Shown here: positions 22,543 to 31,945 of the stretch, piece by piece
Layout of the letters: every line of letters starts with the position of its first letter
How positions within the stretch are numbered: position 1 is the stretch's first letter
From: SFLA01 sp045595165
Lineage (GTDB): Bacteria > Bacillota > Clostridia > Oscillospirales > CAG-382
Reading direction: 5' to 3'
Length of the DNA stretch: 64,000 nucleotides
Assembly: GCA_045595165.1 (NCBI GenBank)
Contig: JAZNZY010000003.1
Span: forward strand, 1-64,000
The notes under the pieces: generated by a model
What the model saw: the letters and a program-made list of their open reading frames with translations, nothing else
Database searches by the model: none
Told to the model about the DNA's origin: nothing
Position numbers and translations under genes: made by a program

Positions 22543-24051
22543 ATGAAAAAAATCATTTCTATCTTCATAGTTACCGTGTGTATTTGCGCGTTGTTTACAT
22601 TAAATACAACTGCTGCCCGCGATCCTCTGGCAGAAAAGTTTGAGGATGCACTTTGGAGTCTTGATCATTTTTACGATTATGATTATGATTACATGATCCG
22701 TATCGCCAGCGACCAATTTGTGAACTGGGATGAAGACGGTCCCTTTACCGCTACTGCCGAGGAATTTGACGGTGTTTTGCGTAAATATTTTGCCATTACC
22801 GACAAGCAGATACAAGAGCTCCGCGAATACGGTAACCGTGATTACAAAAACGAAATATACGATGAAGAAACCTGGGAAGTAATTGAGGTTATTCCTTTCT
22901 TTAACGAAGCGACACAGACATACACCTTCCGTTTTTACGGAGGCTTTGGCGGCAATCTGCCTCCCCGTCAATATCTTGGCTACGTTAAAAACGGCGAAAC
23001 TTACGACGTGTATTTTCAGCACCTGACTTATGCTTATCTTGAAGATTATCTGCCCGAAGGCGTTGACGAGAATGAGCTTATAGAAGGATGGCCCGAATTT
23101 ATAGAATATGACGGTCTTCGCTTTGTGGGCGGTCCCGAAGGTTATTATACGACTCTTTCCTATGACGATTACGGCAGAAGATATACCGTAGAGCTTAACG
23201 GCGACGTAGTGCGCATTATTGATTGCATAGACTATAACGAAAGTCATCTGCCCAAGGCTTTTGACGATAAAGAAGTGCCTGATGTAATATACGATATTCC
23301 CGCAGATGTCACTATTCCCGAAAACGATTGCTTTGAAGGCAACACGATCGTTAAGGCTGAAGAAATAAAAACCGGCAGTACGATGGAAAAAGTAGCTGCG
23401 GCTATGAAATCTATTGCCAAAAATTACATAGCTTTTGAATTTATCGCCACAAAAGATAATACAGCGGTTCAACCTAAGGGTAAATTAGCGGTAACTTTTG
23501 CCATACCCCAGGGATATAGCAACAACGTTACTGTGTTCTATATGGCACAAAACGGATCTTTGGAGCGGCTTAACACTACTGTAAACGCCGCAAACAGAAC
23601 TGCGAGTGCAGAGTTAGAGCATTTCAGCGTTTACATTTTAGCGGATGAAGACAGCGCAGAACACGAGCATAATTATGAAACTGTTGTAGTTGAGCCCACC
23701 TGCACAACAAAGGGATATACCACATATACCTGTGCGTGCGGTGATACTTATACTGATGATGAAGTAGATGCTATCGACCATAGCTTCGGCGAATGGACAG
23801 TAACCAAAACAGGGGAAGAAACAAGACAGTGTGAAAATTGCGAATTTTTCGAAACCCGTTCCGACGGGGACTCTTCGTCCGAACAGGTAGAAAGTAAACC
23901 AGAAACGAATTCATCCTGCATTATTCCCGATGATTCGGATGATGCTGGAGGTTCCGGCAATACTGTTATTATCATCATTTCAGTTGTAGCTACGGTGGTT
24001 GTGGCGGCGGTTGTTGTTTTTGTAACAATCGGTAAAAAGAAAGCAAAATAA
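22543..24051 (+). CDS. Secreted cell-surface protein with C-terminal membrane anchor
   Basis: A 502-residue protein with a signal peptide (residues 1-24, ending TTAA), a long unassigned ectodomain, a cysteine-containing EPTCTTKGYTTYTCACGDTY segment (about 397-416) and CENCEF, and a Ser/Glu-rich stretch. A terminal TM helix (TVIIIISVVATVVVAAVVVF) followed by GKKKAK closes it. The CTTKGYTTYTC-type motif recurs in many Firmicutes surface proteins. The ATG has AAGGAG 9 nt upstream. Function unknown; adhesion or surface sensing is inference. Confidence 0.8.
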   Translation: MKKIISIFIVTVCICALFTLNTTAARDPLAEKFEDALWSLDHFYDYDYDYMIRIASDQFVNWDEDGPFTATAEEFDGVLRKYFAITDKQIQELREYGNRDYKNEIYDEETWEVIEVIPFFNEATQTYTFRFYGGFGGNLPPRQYLGYVKNGETYDVYFQHLTYAYLEDYLPEGVDENELIEGWPEFIEYDGLRFVGGPEGYYTTLSYDDYGRRYTVELNGDVVRIIDCIDYNESHLPKAFDDKEVPDVIYDIPADVTIPENDCFEGNTIVKAEEIKTGSTMEKVAAAMKSIAKNYIAFEFIATKDNTAVQPKGKLAVTFAIPQGYSNNVTVFYMAQNGSLERLNTTVNAANRTASAELEHFSVYILADEDSAEHEHNYETVVVEPTCTTKGYTTYTCACGDTYTDDEVDAIDHSFGEWTVTKTGEETRQCENCEFFETRSDGDSSSEQVESKPETNSSCIIPDDSDDAGGSGNTVIIIISVVATVVVAAVVVFVTIGKKKAK

Positions 24052-24069
24052 CTTTAATATTATAGTTTA

Positions 24070-24104
24070 AAAAGAGCTCGGCACTTCATAAACCGAGCTC
24101 TTTT
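24070..24104. terminator. Bidirectional intrinsic terminator
   Basis: AAAAGAGCTCGG with CCGAGCTCTTTT, 11-nt loop, between the convergent surface-protein and Nudix genes. Confidence 0.85.
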
Positions 24105-24116
24105 GATTTGTTGTTT

Positions 24117-24647
24117 TTATGCAAAGTGTTTTCTATATCCGTCCGTAAGGATTTTTCCGTGGTCGGATGCGATATCCTCGCTCTTTCCTTCGGGGGAAAG
24201 GGTAAGTACCGTTTCGCCGTGAGAAAGGGTAAAGCCCTTTTCGCTTACGGAAATATCAAACCATTTAGCGTCCGCCGCATCGTCCCCTGCTTCGGTTTTG
24301 GGCATTTTTTCAAGTACTTGAGTAAACGCCACGGTGATTATACGGGTGCGGGGGTCGCGCTTGGGGTCTGAATAAACCCTTAACTGCTCGGGGTATGCCT
24401 CCACGCCCGTTTCCTCCATAAGCTCACGGGATGCCGCTTGCTCGCAGGTTTCGTTCGGCTCCACAAATCCGCCGGGGAGCGCCCAAGTATCTATAAAGGG
24501 ATGGTTTGCCCGTTTTATTAAAAGCACCTTGTTTTCGCAAAAGATAACCATATCCACGGTTACGGAAGGACGCTCAAATTTACTCGCATCGTAAGCGGCA
24601 AGAAATTCCGCTTCCGTCTGGCCCTGGGCGTTGCGTTTTTCTGTCAT
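24117..24647 (-). CDS. Nudix hydrolase
   Basis: A 176-residue protein with a complete Nudix box GGFVEPNETCEQAASRELMEETG (about residues 58-80, matching GX5EX7REUXEEXGU). The N-terminal part (PSVTVDMVIFCENKVLLIKRANHPF) and the YSDPKRDPRTRIITVAFT strand fit the ADP-ribose pyrophosphatase or NrtR-like subgroup, but no winged helix is attached. It hydrolyses a nucleoside diphosphate derivative; the substrate is not specified by the sequence. It lies 15 nt downstream of rsmG and is probably the last gene of that operon. Confidence 0.88.
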   Translation of the reverse strand: MTEKRNAQGQTEAEFLAAYDASKFERPSVTVDMVIFCENKVLLIKRANHPFIDTWALPGGFVEPNETCEQAASRELMEETGVEAYPEQLRVYSDPKRDPRTRIITVAFTQVLEKMPKTEAGDDAADAKWFDISVSEKGFTLSHGETVLTLSPEGKSEDIASDHGKILTDGYRKHFA

Positions 24648-24662
24648 TTGTTTTTACCGCCT

Positions 24663-25367
24663 TTATAAAGGTTTTTTCATAATTCTGCCGTTTGCTCTGG
24701 GGTATTCGGCAGGGGTAGAGGATATCTTTTTTATAACTATAACGGTGTGGCTTCTGTCAAAAACGGGGATGGGAGCTTCAAAAAGCTCTGCCTCGCCGCC
24801 GCCCAGAACTTTTATGGCGTTGCGCGCTTCCTCCAGTTCTTCTCTGCCGCGGTTGCCCTTCATTGCTATAAAATATCCGCCCTTTTTAACCAAAGGCAAA
24901 CACCATTCGCACAGCACGTTAAGGCGGGCTACCCCGCGGGAAACGGCTATATCGTATTTTTCTCTGTGCCCGCCCTTGCCTGCTTCCTCTGCGCGGGCGC
25001 ACAGAGTGGATATGTTGGAAATACCCGCTTCCCGCGCGGTTTCTTCAACAAATCTCAGTTTTTTTGCGGTGCTGTCCAATCCCGTGAAATGGCAGTCGGG
25101 AGCACATATCGCCAGAGGGAAGGTGGGGAACCCTCCTCCGCAGCCAATGTCAATAACCTTTTTGTTTTTAAAAAGTCCGGTTTTAAGAGGGGAGAGGGAA
25201 TCCACAAAATGCAGCAGCGCAATCTCTTCGTCGGTCTTAAGGTCGGTTACGTTCAGGTTTCCTTCTATCCGTTTAAGTCCCTCCGCCACGGCGTAAAACT
25301 GCTTTTCCTGCTCCTCCGTAAAGGATATGGGGGAATATTTTTTTGTAATATCAATTATGTTTTTCAT
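24663..25367 (-). CDS. rsmG: 16S rRNA (guanine527-N7)-methyltransferase RsmG (GidB)
   Basis: A 234-residue SAM-dependent enzyme that methylates G527 of 16S rRNA. Visible are LLHFVDSLSPL, motif I KVIDIGCGGGFPTFPLAI (about residues 75-92), DSTAKKLRFVEE and the substrate-side RGVARLNVLCEWCLPLVKKGG. The start is the ATG following AAAGGAAAAACA; it overlaps the end of mnmG by 17 nt. Readings extending another 41 residues upstream duplicate mnmG sequence and are not real. mnmE-mnmG-rsmG is the conserved Firmicutes order. Confidence 0.95.
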   Translation of the reverse strand: MKNIIDITKKYSPISFTEEQEKQFYAVAEGLKRIEGNLNVTDLKTDEEIALLHFVDSLSPLKTGLFKNKKVIDIGCGGGFPTFPLAICAPDCHFTGLDSTAKKLRFVEETAREAGISNISTLCARAEEAGKGGHREKYDIAVSRGVARLNVLCEWCLPLVKKGGYFIAMKGNRGREELEEARNAIKVLGGGEAELFEAPIPVFDRSHTVIVIKKISSTPAEYPRANGRIMKKPL

Positions 25368-27225
25368 TGTTTTTCCTTTGAGTAAGCCATACCAGCAAAA
25401 CGGAAATATCCGCAGGCGAAATGCCGGATATTCGGGATGCCTGACCAACGGAAGCGGGACGGAGTGCATTAAGCTTTTGCGCCGCTTCAAGACGTATTCC
25501 TTTGATTTGGGAATAGTCTGCGTCTGCAGGGAGCGCCTTATCCTCCAATTTGCTCACACGTTTAACCTCGTCAAGCTCTTTTTTGATATAGCCTTCGTAT
25601 TTAATTTCGGTTTCTGCCCTGCGGGCAACCTCCCGCTTTACGTTGCGTCCGTCAAGAGCGCAAATATCTGCGTGGGTTATGGCGGGACGCTTTATCAGCT
25701 CCGCTTTACGCATACCGCCTTCGCTTTCGCCGTAGCCCCTCTCGGTAAGAAGCTGTGTAAGCGCCTCCGTTTTGGGCACGGAATTTGTGCGGAGATGGTT
25801 TATCTCCTCCTCCACTTCCTTGTAAAGGGCGATGTATTCGGCATATTTTTCGTCGGATATAAGCCCTGCGTATCTGCCGTATTCTATAAGTCTTTGCTTT
25901 GCGTTGTCCTGCCTCAAAAGCAAGCGGTATTCGCTTCGGGATGTCATCATACGGTAAGGCTCATTCGTGCCCTTGGTAACCAGGTCGTCTATAAGGGTGC
26001 CGATATATCCTTCGCTCCGCTTAAGCACTATCTGCTCCCTGCCTTGAACAGCCAATGCGGCGTTTATACCCGCAATAATTCCCTGCGCCGCCGCTTCCTC
26101 GTAGCCGGAGGAGCCGTTGAACTGTCCTGCCCCGTAAAGACCTTTTAAGTTTTTAAACTCCAAGGTGGGGTGTAATTGAGTAGGGTCTGCGCAATCATAT
26201 TCAATAGCGTATGCGGTGCGCATAAATACTGCGTTTTCAAGTCCCTTTATGGAATGAACTATCTGCTTTTGCACTTCCTCGGGCAGGGATGAGGAAAGCC
26301 CCTGCAGGTACATTTCCTTGGTGTGCTCGCCCATAGGCTCTACAAATATCTGGTGTCTTTCCTTATCGGAAAAACGCACCACTTTATCCTCTATAGAGGG
26401 GCAGTATCTGGGTCCCGTGCCCTTTATCACACCCGAAAAAAGCGGGGAACGGTGGAGGTTTTCTTTAATAATACGGTGGGTTTCGGGATTGGTGTAGGTA
26501 ATATAACATTCTCGCTTGTTTACTCCCGCCTGCTCATCGGAAAAACGTGTGGCAAACTCATCCCCAACCTGCTTTTCCATTTTATCGTAATCCAGAGAAT
26601 CCGCGTGCACTCTGGGGGGAGTTCCCGTCTTGAATCGGGTAAGCTTTATTCCGTTTGCTTCCAGCGTTTGGGAAAGCTTGTCTGCGGATATGCTGTTATC
26701 GGGTCCCGAGGAATATGCGTGCTCGCCTGCAATAATTTTTCCTTTAAGGGACGTTCCCGTGGCGATTATTACCTTTTTTGCGGGAAAATGTCCTCCGAAA
26801 GCGGTGTCCACTCCCGTAATGCAACCGTCCTCGGCGGTTATTCCCGTAACCTCTGCTTGAATAAGGGTAAGGTTAGGGGTGCTTTCCACCACCTCGGTCA
26901 TATAGTTTCTGTATGCAACTCTGTCCGCCTGCAGTCTTAAGGAATGTACCGCAGGTCCCTTGCTGGAATTCAGCATTCTGCTTTGAAGCATAGCGTGGTC
27001 GGCGGCTTTTCCCATTTCTCCGCCCAAAGCGTCTACCTCATATACCAGATGGCCTTTTCCCGTTCCTCCGATAGAGGGGTTGCAGGGCATATTTCCCACA
27101 AGATCAAGGGTAAGGGTGAACAGCGCCGTCTTCAAACCCATGCGTGCGGATGCAAGAGCCGCTTCAATACCTGCGTGTCCTGCACCTACCACGATTATAT
27201 CATAATTTTCCGCTGTATAACTCAT
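25351..27225 (-). CDS. mnmG: tRNA uridine-5-carboxymethylaminomethyl modification enzyme MnmG (GidA)
   Basis: A 624-residue FAD-dependent subunit of the MnmE-MnmG complex that installs the cmnm5 group on U34 of certain tRNAs. It has the N-terminal FAD motif IIVVGAGHAGIEAALASARMG, the family signatures GNMPCNPSIGGTGKGHLV and TGTSLKGKI, and the C-terminal helical domain ending in a MnmE-binding region (SPADISVLLVWL). Length and motifs are normal. It follows mnmE by 2 nt. tRNA-Gln(UUG), a MnmEG substrate class, lies 6 kb away. Confidence 0.97.
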   Translation of the reverse strand: MSYTAENYDIIVVGAGHAGIEAALASARMGLKTALFTLTLDLVGNMPCNPSIGGTGKGHLVYEVDALGGEMGKAADHAMLQSRMLNSSKGPAVHSLRLQADRVAYRNYMTEVVESTPNLTLIQAEVTGITAEDGCITGVDTAFGGHFPAKKVIIATGTSLKGKIIAGEHAYSSGPDNSISADKLSQTLEANGIKLTRFKTGTPPRVHADSLDYDKMEKQVGDEFATRFSDEQAGVNKRECYITYTNPETHRIIKENLHRSPLFSGVIKGTGPRYCPSIEDKVVRFSDKERHQIFVEPMGEHTKEMYLQGLSSSLPEEVQKQIVHSIKGLENAVFMRTAYAIEYDCADPTQLHPTLEFKNLKGLYGAGQFNGSSGYEEAAAQGIIAGINAALAVQGREQIVLKRSEGYIGTLIDDLVTKGTNEPYRMMTSRSEYRLLLRQDNAKQRLIEYGRYAGLISDEKYAEYIALYKEVEEEINHLRTNSVPKTEALTQLLTERGYGESEGGMRKAELIKRPAITHADICALDGRNVKREVARRAETEIKYEGYIKKELDEVKRVSKLEDKALPADADYSQIKGIRLEAAQKLNALRPASVGQASRISGISPADISVLLVWLTQRKNNEKHN

Positions 27226-27227
27226 AT

Positions 27228-28574
27228 TTATTTACCTACGCAAAAATGTGAAAAAATTTCGTTTACAATTTCCAGTGCGGCAGTTCTGCCGTCAATTTCC
27301 CCAAGTGCGGATACGGCACGTTCTATACATTCGCCCGCAATATCCTGGGTAAATCCGTCAAGGGCGTGTATAGCATCGTCAACGTTTTCCAAAGCTCTCT
27401 CAATGGCGGAAAACTGTCTTGCGGAAACGATTATATCCTGTGTGTCTGCCTCTGCCGCCCCTGCAAAGGAAAGTATTTTCTTCTGTAATTCTTCAAATCC
27501 CTCGCCCGTTGCCGCAGACATATATACTGCGTTTTCAAAGGGGGAAGCGGTTTTTTTGCCCATATCGCATTTGTTCATTACCGTTATAACACGGTCTTCT
27601 TTTCCTTTAAGCAGAGAAACAAGCTCGTTATCCTCCTCGGTAAGAGGGGAAGAACAATCAAACACCGCAATAATAAGGGAGGATCTTTCTATTTCCTTTA
27701 TACTTCTTTTAATTCCTGCCGCTTCAACGGTTTCTTCGCTTTCTCTTATTCCCGCCGTGTCCGCAAGGTTGAGCAGTACGTCCCCCACCTTAACCTGCTC
27801 GGTGATAACGTCGCGGGTGGTGCCTGCAATATCGGTTACAATGGCTCTGTCAGTACCGCATAAAAGGTTCATCAAAGTGGATTTACCCGTGTTGGGCTTG
27901 CCCGCAATAACGGTGGGTATACCTTCGGATATAGCCTTGCCGAACTTGTGAGTTCCCGCAAGGGAAACAAGCTCTGCTTTTACCTTGTTAAGCCGTGTGA
28001 GCATTTCGGGAACGGACATATCTGTCATATCCTCGTCGGGATAATCGATATACGCATACACGGTGGCGGCGGTCAAAATAAGCTCGTTACATAAAGCGTT
28101 TATTTTTTCGCTCATCTTTCCGTCCAGCTGGCGCAGGCTTACCTGAAGGTGCTTTTCGCTGTGGGCATCAATAAGTCCGCCTACCGCCTCCGCTTGGGAA
28201 AGGGTTATTTTGCCGTTTATATATGCCCGTCTTGTAAATTCTCCCGCACCTGCAGGCACAGCTCCTGCCCAAAAGCAGGCTTTAAGCAGCTTTTCCTGCA
28301 CCAAGGCACCGCCGTGACAGCACAGCTCCGCCGTATCCTCCCCCGTAAATGAACGGGGAGAAATGAACATAGTTGCCATTCCGTCGTCAAAATTTCCGTC
28401 TTTATCGCAAAAATATCCGTGCACAGCCTTTCCTGCGGGATATTCGGTAATATCCTTTCCGGAAGCAGGGGAAAAAACCTTGCGGCAAACCTGCAAGGCG
28501 TCCTCTCCGGATATTCGTATAAGTGCAACGCCCCCTTTTCCTCTGGGGGTGGATATTGCCGCTACTGTGCTCAT
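27228..28574 (-). CDS. mnmE: tRNA modification GTPase MnmE (TrmE)
   Basis: A 448-residue protein with an N-terminal folate-binding domain (residues 1-115), a helical domain, and an inserted G domain: G1 GKPNTGKST (about 222-230), G2 TTRDV, G3 DTAG, G4 NKCD. The C-terminus FCVGK supplies the catalytic cysteine typical of MnmE (CxGK). It acts with MnmG. The gene overlaps trmL by 4 bp (ATGA) and is followed immediately by mnmG. Confidence 0.97.
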   Translation of the reverse strand: MSTVAAISTPRGKGGVALIRISGEDALQVCRKVFSPASGKDITEYPAGKAVHGYFCDKDGNFDDGMATMFISPRSFTGEDTAELCCHGGALVQEKLLKACFWAGAVPAGAGEFTRRAYINGKITLSQAEAVGGLIDAHSEKHLQVSLRQLDGKMSEKINALCNELILTAATVYAYIDYPDEDMTDMSVPEMLTRLNKVKAELVSLAGTHKFGKAISEGIPTVIAGKPNTGKSTLMNLLCGTDRAIVTDIAGTTRDVITEQVKVGDVLLNLADTAGIRESEETVEAAGIKRSIKEIERSSLIIAVFDCSSPLTEEDNELVSLLKGKEDRVITVMNKCDMGKKTASPFENAVYMSAATGEGFEELQKKILSFAGAAEADTQDIIVSARQFSAIERALENVDDAIHALDGFTQDIAGECIERAVSALGEIDGRTAALEIVNEIFSHFCVGK

Positions 28575-29059
28575 TTGAATAAATCTCCCTCGGTCTTAAA
28601 ACCTTCAAAATCTCTTTGTCTTAACGCTTCGTAAACTGCAATGGCGGCGGCATTTGAAAGGTTAAGACTGCGTATTTCGTCCTGCATAGGAATTCTCACG
28701 CAGTTTTCTTTGTGTGCAAAAAGCAAATCCTCGGGAAGTCCTTTTGTTTCTTTACCGAAGATAAGGTATACCTTGCCTTTGGCGTAGGAAACGTCGGTAT
28801 ACTTTTTATCCGCCTTGGTGGTGAAGAACCAATATTCCCCTTCGTTTGCTTTAAAAAATTCATCTATATTTTTGTAATACTTTACGTCCAGATACTTCCA
28901 GTAATCCAGTCCCGCCCGCTTTAAGGTGCGGTCGCTTATCTCAAAACCGAAAGGCTCTATAAGGTGAAGCGTTACCCCCGTTGCCGCGCAGGTACGGGAA
29001 ATGTTACCCGTGTTCTGGGGTATTTCAGGCTCCAAAAGTACTATGTTTATATCGTTCAA
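28571..29059 (-). CDS. trmL: tRNA (cytidine/uridine-34-2'-O)-methyltransferase TrmL
   Basis: A 162-residue SPOUT (trefoil-knot) methyltransferase. The characteristic PEIPQNTGNISRTCAATG (about residues 11-28), LIFGKETKGLP (about 99-109) and knot segment IPMQDEIRSLNLSNAAAIAVYEALRQ are present. TrmL methylates the wobble ribose of some tRNA-Leu species. The start is TTG, with GAGG 9 nt upstream; no nearer ATG fits. It leads an operon whose next members modify the same wobble position, which makes functional sense. Confidence 0.93.
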   Translation of the reverse strand: MNDINIVLLEPEIPQNTGNISRTCAATGVTLHLIEPFGFEISDRTLKRAGLDYWKYLDVKYYKNIDEFFKANEGEYWFFTTKADKKYTDVSYAKGKVYLIFGKETKGLPEDLLFAHKENCVRIPMQDEIRSLNLSNAAAIAVYEALRQRDFEGFKTEGDLFK

Positions 29060-29087
29060 CGGTCAAAACCTCTTTTCTGTCCCATGT

Positions 29088-29116
29088 AGTATATAACATT
29101 TTAAAGAAATATGCAA
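29088..29116 (-). promoter_or_regulatory. Promoter of the trmL-mnmE-mnmG-rsmG operon
   Basis: On the minus strand, TTGCAT, 17-nt spacer, TATACT. It diverges from secA. Confidence 0.55.
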
Positions 29117-29201
29117 TTATTTTTACAAAAAGGTATGTATTTTTCTGTTTTTTTGATGTATAATAAGCTGATTAAGAATATAATCGGAGGATTTTATCTA
29201 T

Positions 29202-31943
29202 ATGTCTTTTCTTTCTTCCCTCTTTCCGTCCTACAGCCAACGGCAAATAAAGAAGCTTAACGTTATTGCAGATAAAGTTGATGCTCTTGCAGACAAATAT
29301 TCTGTTATGAGCGATGCAGAGCTGAAATCGCAAACAGATATATTCCGCACCCGTCTTGCCGGCGGTGAAACTACAGACGATATTTTGCCCGAAGCCTTTG
29401 CGGTGGTTCGCGAGGTAGCAGACCGTGTGCTTGGCAAGCGTCCCTTCCGCGTGCAGATACTTGCGGGTATCGTCTTGCATCAGGGCAGAATTGCGGAAAT
29501 GAAGACGGGTGAAGGTAAGACCCTTATGGCAACCCTTCCCGCATACCTTAACGCTCTTGAGGGCAAGGGTGTACACGTTGTTACCGTTAACGATTACCTT
29601 GCTAAGCGTGACAGCGAATGGAACGGAAACATATTCCGTTTTCTCGGTCTGTCCGTTGGACTTATCGTAAACGGACTTAACGCCCAGCAGCGTAAGGAAG
29701 CTTATGCCTGCGATATTACCTACGGCACCAATAATGAATTGGGCTTTGATTATCTTCGTGATAATATGGTGGTATACAAGAGAAACCAGGTGCAGAGAGG
29801 ACATCATTTCGCTATCGTGGACGAGGTGGACTCCATACTTATCGACGAAGCCCGTACTCCTCTGATCATCTCCGGTGCAGGCGAGAAAAGCTCGGATATG
29901 TACGAAAAGGCAGACAGATTTGTCCGCCGTCTTAAATGTTTGCGTATAAAGGAAAACGATTCCAAAAAATCCGATGAGGACTTGGAAGAGGATTATATCG
30001 TTGACGAAAAAGCCCGCAACGCCGTGCTTACGGGCAACGGTATAAGAAAAGCGGAGGAATATTTCGGTATAGCTAATTTCGGCGATTACGAAAATACAGA
30101 TCTCGTTCACTATATAAACAACGCTATCCGCGCCCACGGCGTTATGCAGTGCGACGTGGACTATATCGTGCGTGACGGAGAAGTGCTTATTATAGACTCC
30201 TTTACGGGACGTATTATGCCCGGCAGACGTTATTCCAACGGCTTGCATCAGGCGATAGAAGCCAAGGAAGGCGTAACTGTGGAAAAGGAAAATATGACAC
30301 AGGCTACCATCACCTTCCAGAATTACTTCAGAATGTATAAAAAGCTTTCCGGTATGACGGGTACTGCCCTTACCGAGGAAGAGGAATTCAGAGGAATATA
30401 CAGCCTTGACGTTGTGGAGATACCCACCAACCGTCCTATGATACGTAAGGATCACAACGATGTAATGTATACTACCTTAAACGGCAAATACCGTGCAATT
30501 ATTCAGCAGGTATTGGAGTGCAACAAAAAGGGACAGCCCGTGCTTGTGGGTACGTCGTCTATTGAAAAAAGTGAATTCTTATCAAAGGTGCTTTCCAAAA
30601 ACGGTATAAAGCACAACGTTCTAAATGCGAAAAATCACGAAAAAGAAGCGGAGATAATCGCGCAGGCGGGCAAGTTCGGCGCCGTAACCATCGCTACCAA
30701 TATGGCGGGAAGAGGTACGGATATTATGCTGGGCGGTAACTCGGAATATCTGGCAAAAGCCCAGATGCGTTCTGAGGGATTTACCGAAGAGCAGATATTT
30801 GAATCCACCGAATTCGGTGCAACGGACGACGAGGGTATCCTTGCGGCACGCGCACGCTTTAAGGAGATCGAAACAGAAAAGCGTGTGGTTACCGATGAGG
30901 AGAAATTGCGCGTTCTCGAAGCGGGCGGATTGTTTATTCTTGGTACTGAGCGACATGAGAGCCGCCGTATCGATAACCAGCTCCGCGGCCGTTCGGGAAG
31001 ACAGGGCGACCCCGGTGAAAGCCGTTTCTTCCTCTCTATGCAGGACGATCTTATGCGTCTGTTCGGCGGGGACAGAATTCAGGCGATCGCCGCAAATATT
31101 CCCGATGATCAGCCTATTGACCTGAAGCTTCTTTCCAATAGCGTTGAAACAGCCCAAAAGCGTCTTGAGGGCAACAACTACGAGCGCCGTAAAAATGTGC
31201 TTCAGTATGATGACGTTATGAACCGTCAGCGTGAGCTTATTTACAAGCAGCGTAATGACGTGCTTGAGAATAAAGACCTTAAAAACACTATTTGGAAGAT
31301 GGTGGAAGAATACGTTTACGGCGGAGTGGATGCATTTACAAACGCTGACGATGCTTCGGGATGGAACTTTGAAGGCTTGCGTGCCCACTTTATGGGTGTG
31401 CTTTGCGGTGAAAACGATTTCCGCTATACCGAAGAAGAGCTGAAAAAGCTTGAAAAGGACGATATTTCCGCCCTTCTTATTGACCGCGCGGAAAAGAGAT
31501 ACGAAATGCAGGAGCAGATCTTTACTCCCGAGGTATTCCGTGAGGTGGAACGCAGAGAACTGCTTATGCGTGTTGATAAAAACTGGGTAGTTCATATTGA
31601 TGCAATGGACGATCTTATTTCCAGCGTGGGACTTAACGCATACGCTCAAAGAGATCCCGTTACTCAGTATAAAATTCAGGGAAGCGAAATGTTTGATGAA
31701 ATGATCGCTACCATCCGCGAGGAAACGGTACGCGGTATCCTCACCGTTGCTCCCAGAAGAGTTGTGGAGCGCAAGCAGGTGCTTGTAGACGGCACGGCAG
31801 GTCTTAAAGGGGACAAAGCCGTTAACCGCACCGTTAAAAAAGCGCCCGAAAAAGCAGGCCCCAACGATCCCTGCCCTTGCGGAAGCGGCAAAAAGTACAA
31901 AAAGTGCTGCGGCTCTCCCGCAAACGCTTCCAAGGGTGAATAA
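29202..31943 (+). CDS. secA: Preprotein translocase ATPase SecA
   Basis: A 913-residue motor protein that drives secretory proteins through SecYEG. Walker A-type MKTGEGKTLMA (about residues 101-111) and DEVDSILIDEARTPLIISG (Walker B and following) are intact, as are GRAGRGTDI-type motif V (NMAGRGTDIMLGG) and QLRGRSGRQGDPG. The C-terminal zinc motif CPCGSGKKYKKCC for SecB or lipid contact is complete. GGAGG precedes the ATG by 11 nt; a TATAAT lies at 29159 with a poor -35. It is followed by two membrane protein genes and asnB with short gaps. Confidence 0.97.
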   Translation: MSFLSSLFPSYSQRQIKKLNVIADKVDALADKYSVMSDAELKSQTDIFRTRLAGGETTDDILPEAFAVVREVADRVLGKRPFRVQILAGIVLHQGRIAEMKTGEGKTLMATLPAYLNALEGKGVHVVTVNDYLAKRDSEWNGNIFRFLGLSVGLIVNGLNAQQRKEAYACDITYGTNNELGFDYLRDNMVVYKRNQVQRGHHFAIVDEVDSILIDEARTPLIISGAGEKSSDMYEKADRFVRRLKCLRIKENDSKKSDEDLEEDYIVDEKARNAVLTGNGIRKAEEYFGIANFGDYENTDLVHYINNAIRAHGVMQCDVDYIVRDGEVLIIDSFTGRIMPGRRYSNGLHQAIEAKEGVTVEKENMTQATITFQNYFRMYKKLSGMTGTALTEEEEFRGIYSLDVVEIPTNRPMIRKDHNDVMYTTLNGKYRAIIQQVLECNKKGQPVLVGTSSIEKSEFLSKVLSKNGIKHNVLNAKNHEKEAEIIAQAGKFGAVTIATNMAGRGTDIMLGGNSEYLAKAQMRSEGFTEEQIFESTEFGATDDEGILAARARFKEIETEKRVVTDEEKLRVLEAGGLFILGTERHESRRIDNQLRGRSGRQGDPGESRFFLSMQDDLMRLFGGDRIQAIAANIPDDQPIDLKLLSNSVETAQKRLEGNNYERRKNVLQYDDVMNRQRELIYKQRNDVLENKDLKNTIWKMVEEYVYGGVDAFTNADDASGWNFEGLRAHFMGVLCGENDFRYTEEELKKLEKDDISALLIDRAEKRYEMQEQIFTPEVFREVERRELLMRVDKNWVVHIDAMDDLISSVGLNAYAQRDPVTQYKIQGSEMFDEMIATIREETVRGILTVAPRRVVERKQVLVDGTAGLKGDKAVNRTVKKAPEKAGPNDPCPCGSGKKYKKCCGSPANASKGE

Positions 31944-31945
31944 TA

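Noticed and set aside
29172..30455. A 427-codon open frame antisense to secA
   Set aside because: Its sequence is a shadow of a highly conserved gene; composition is unlike proteins of this genome.
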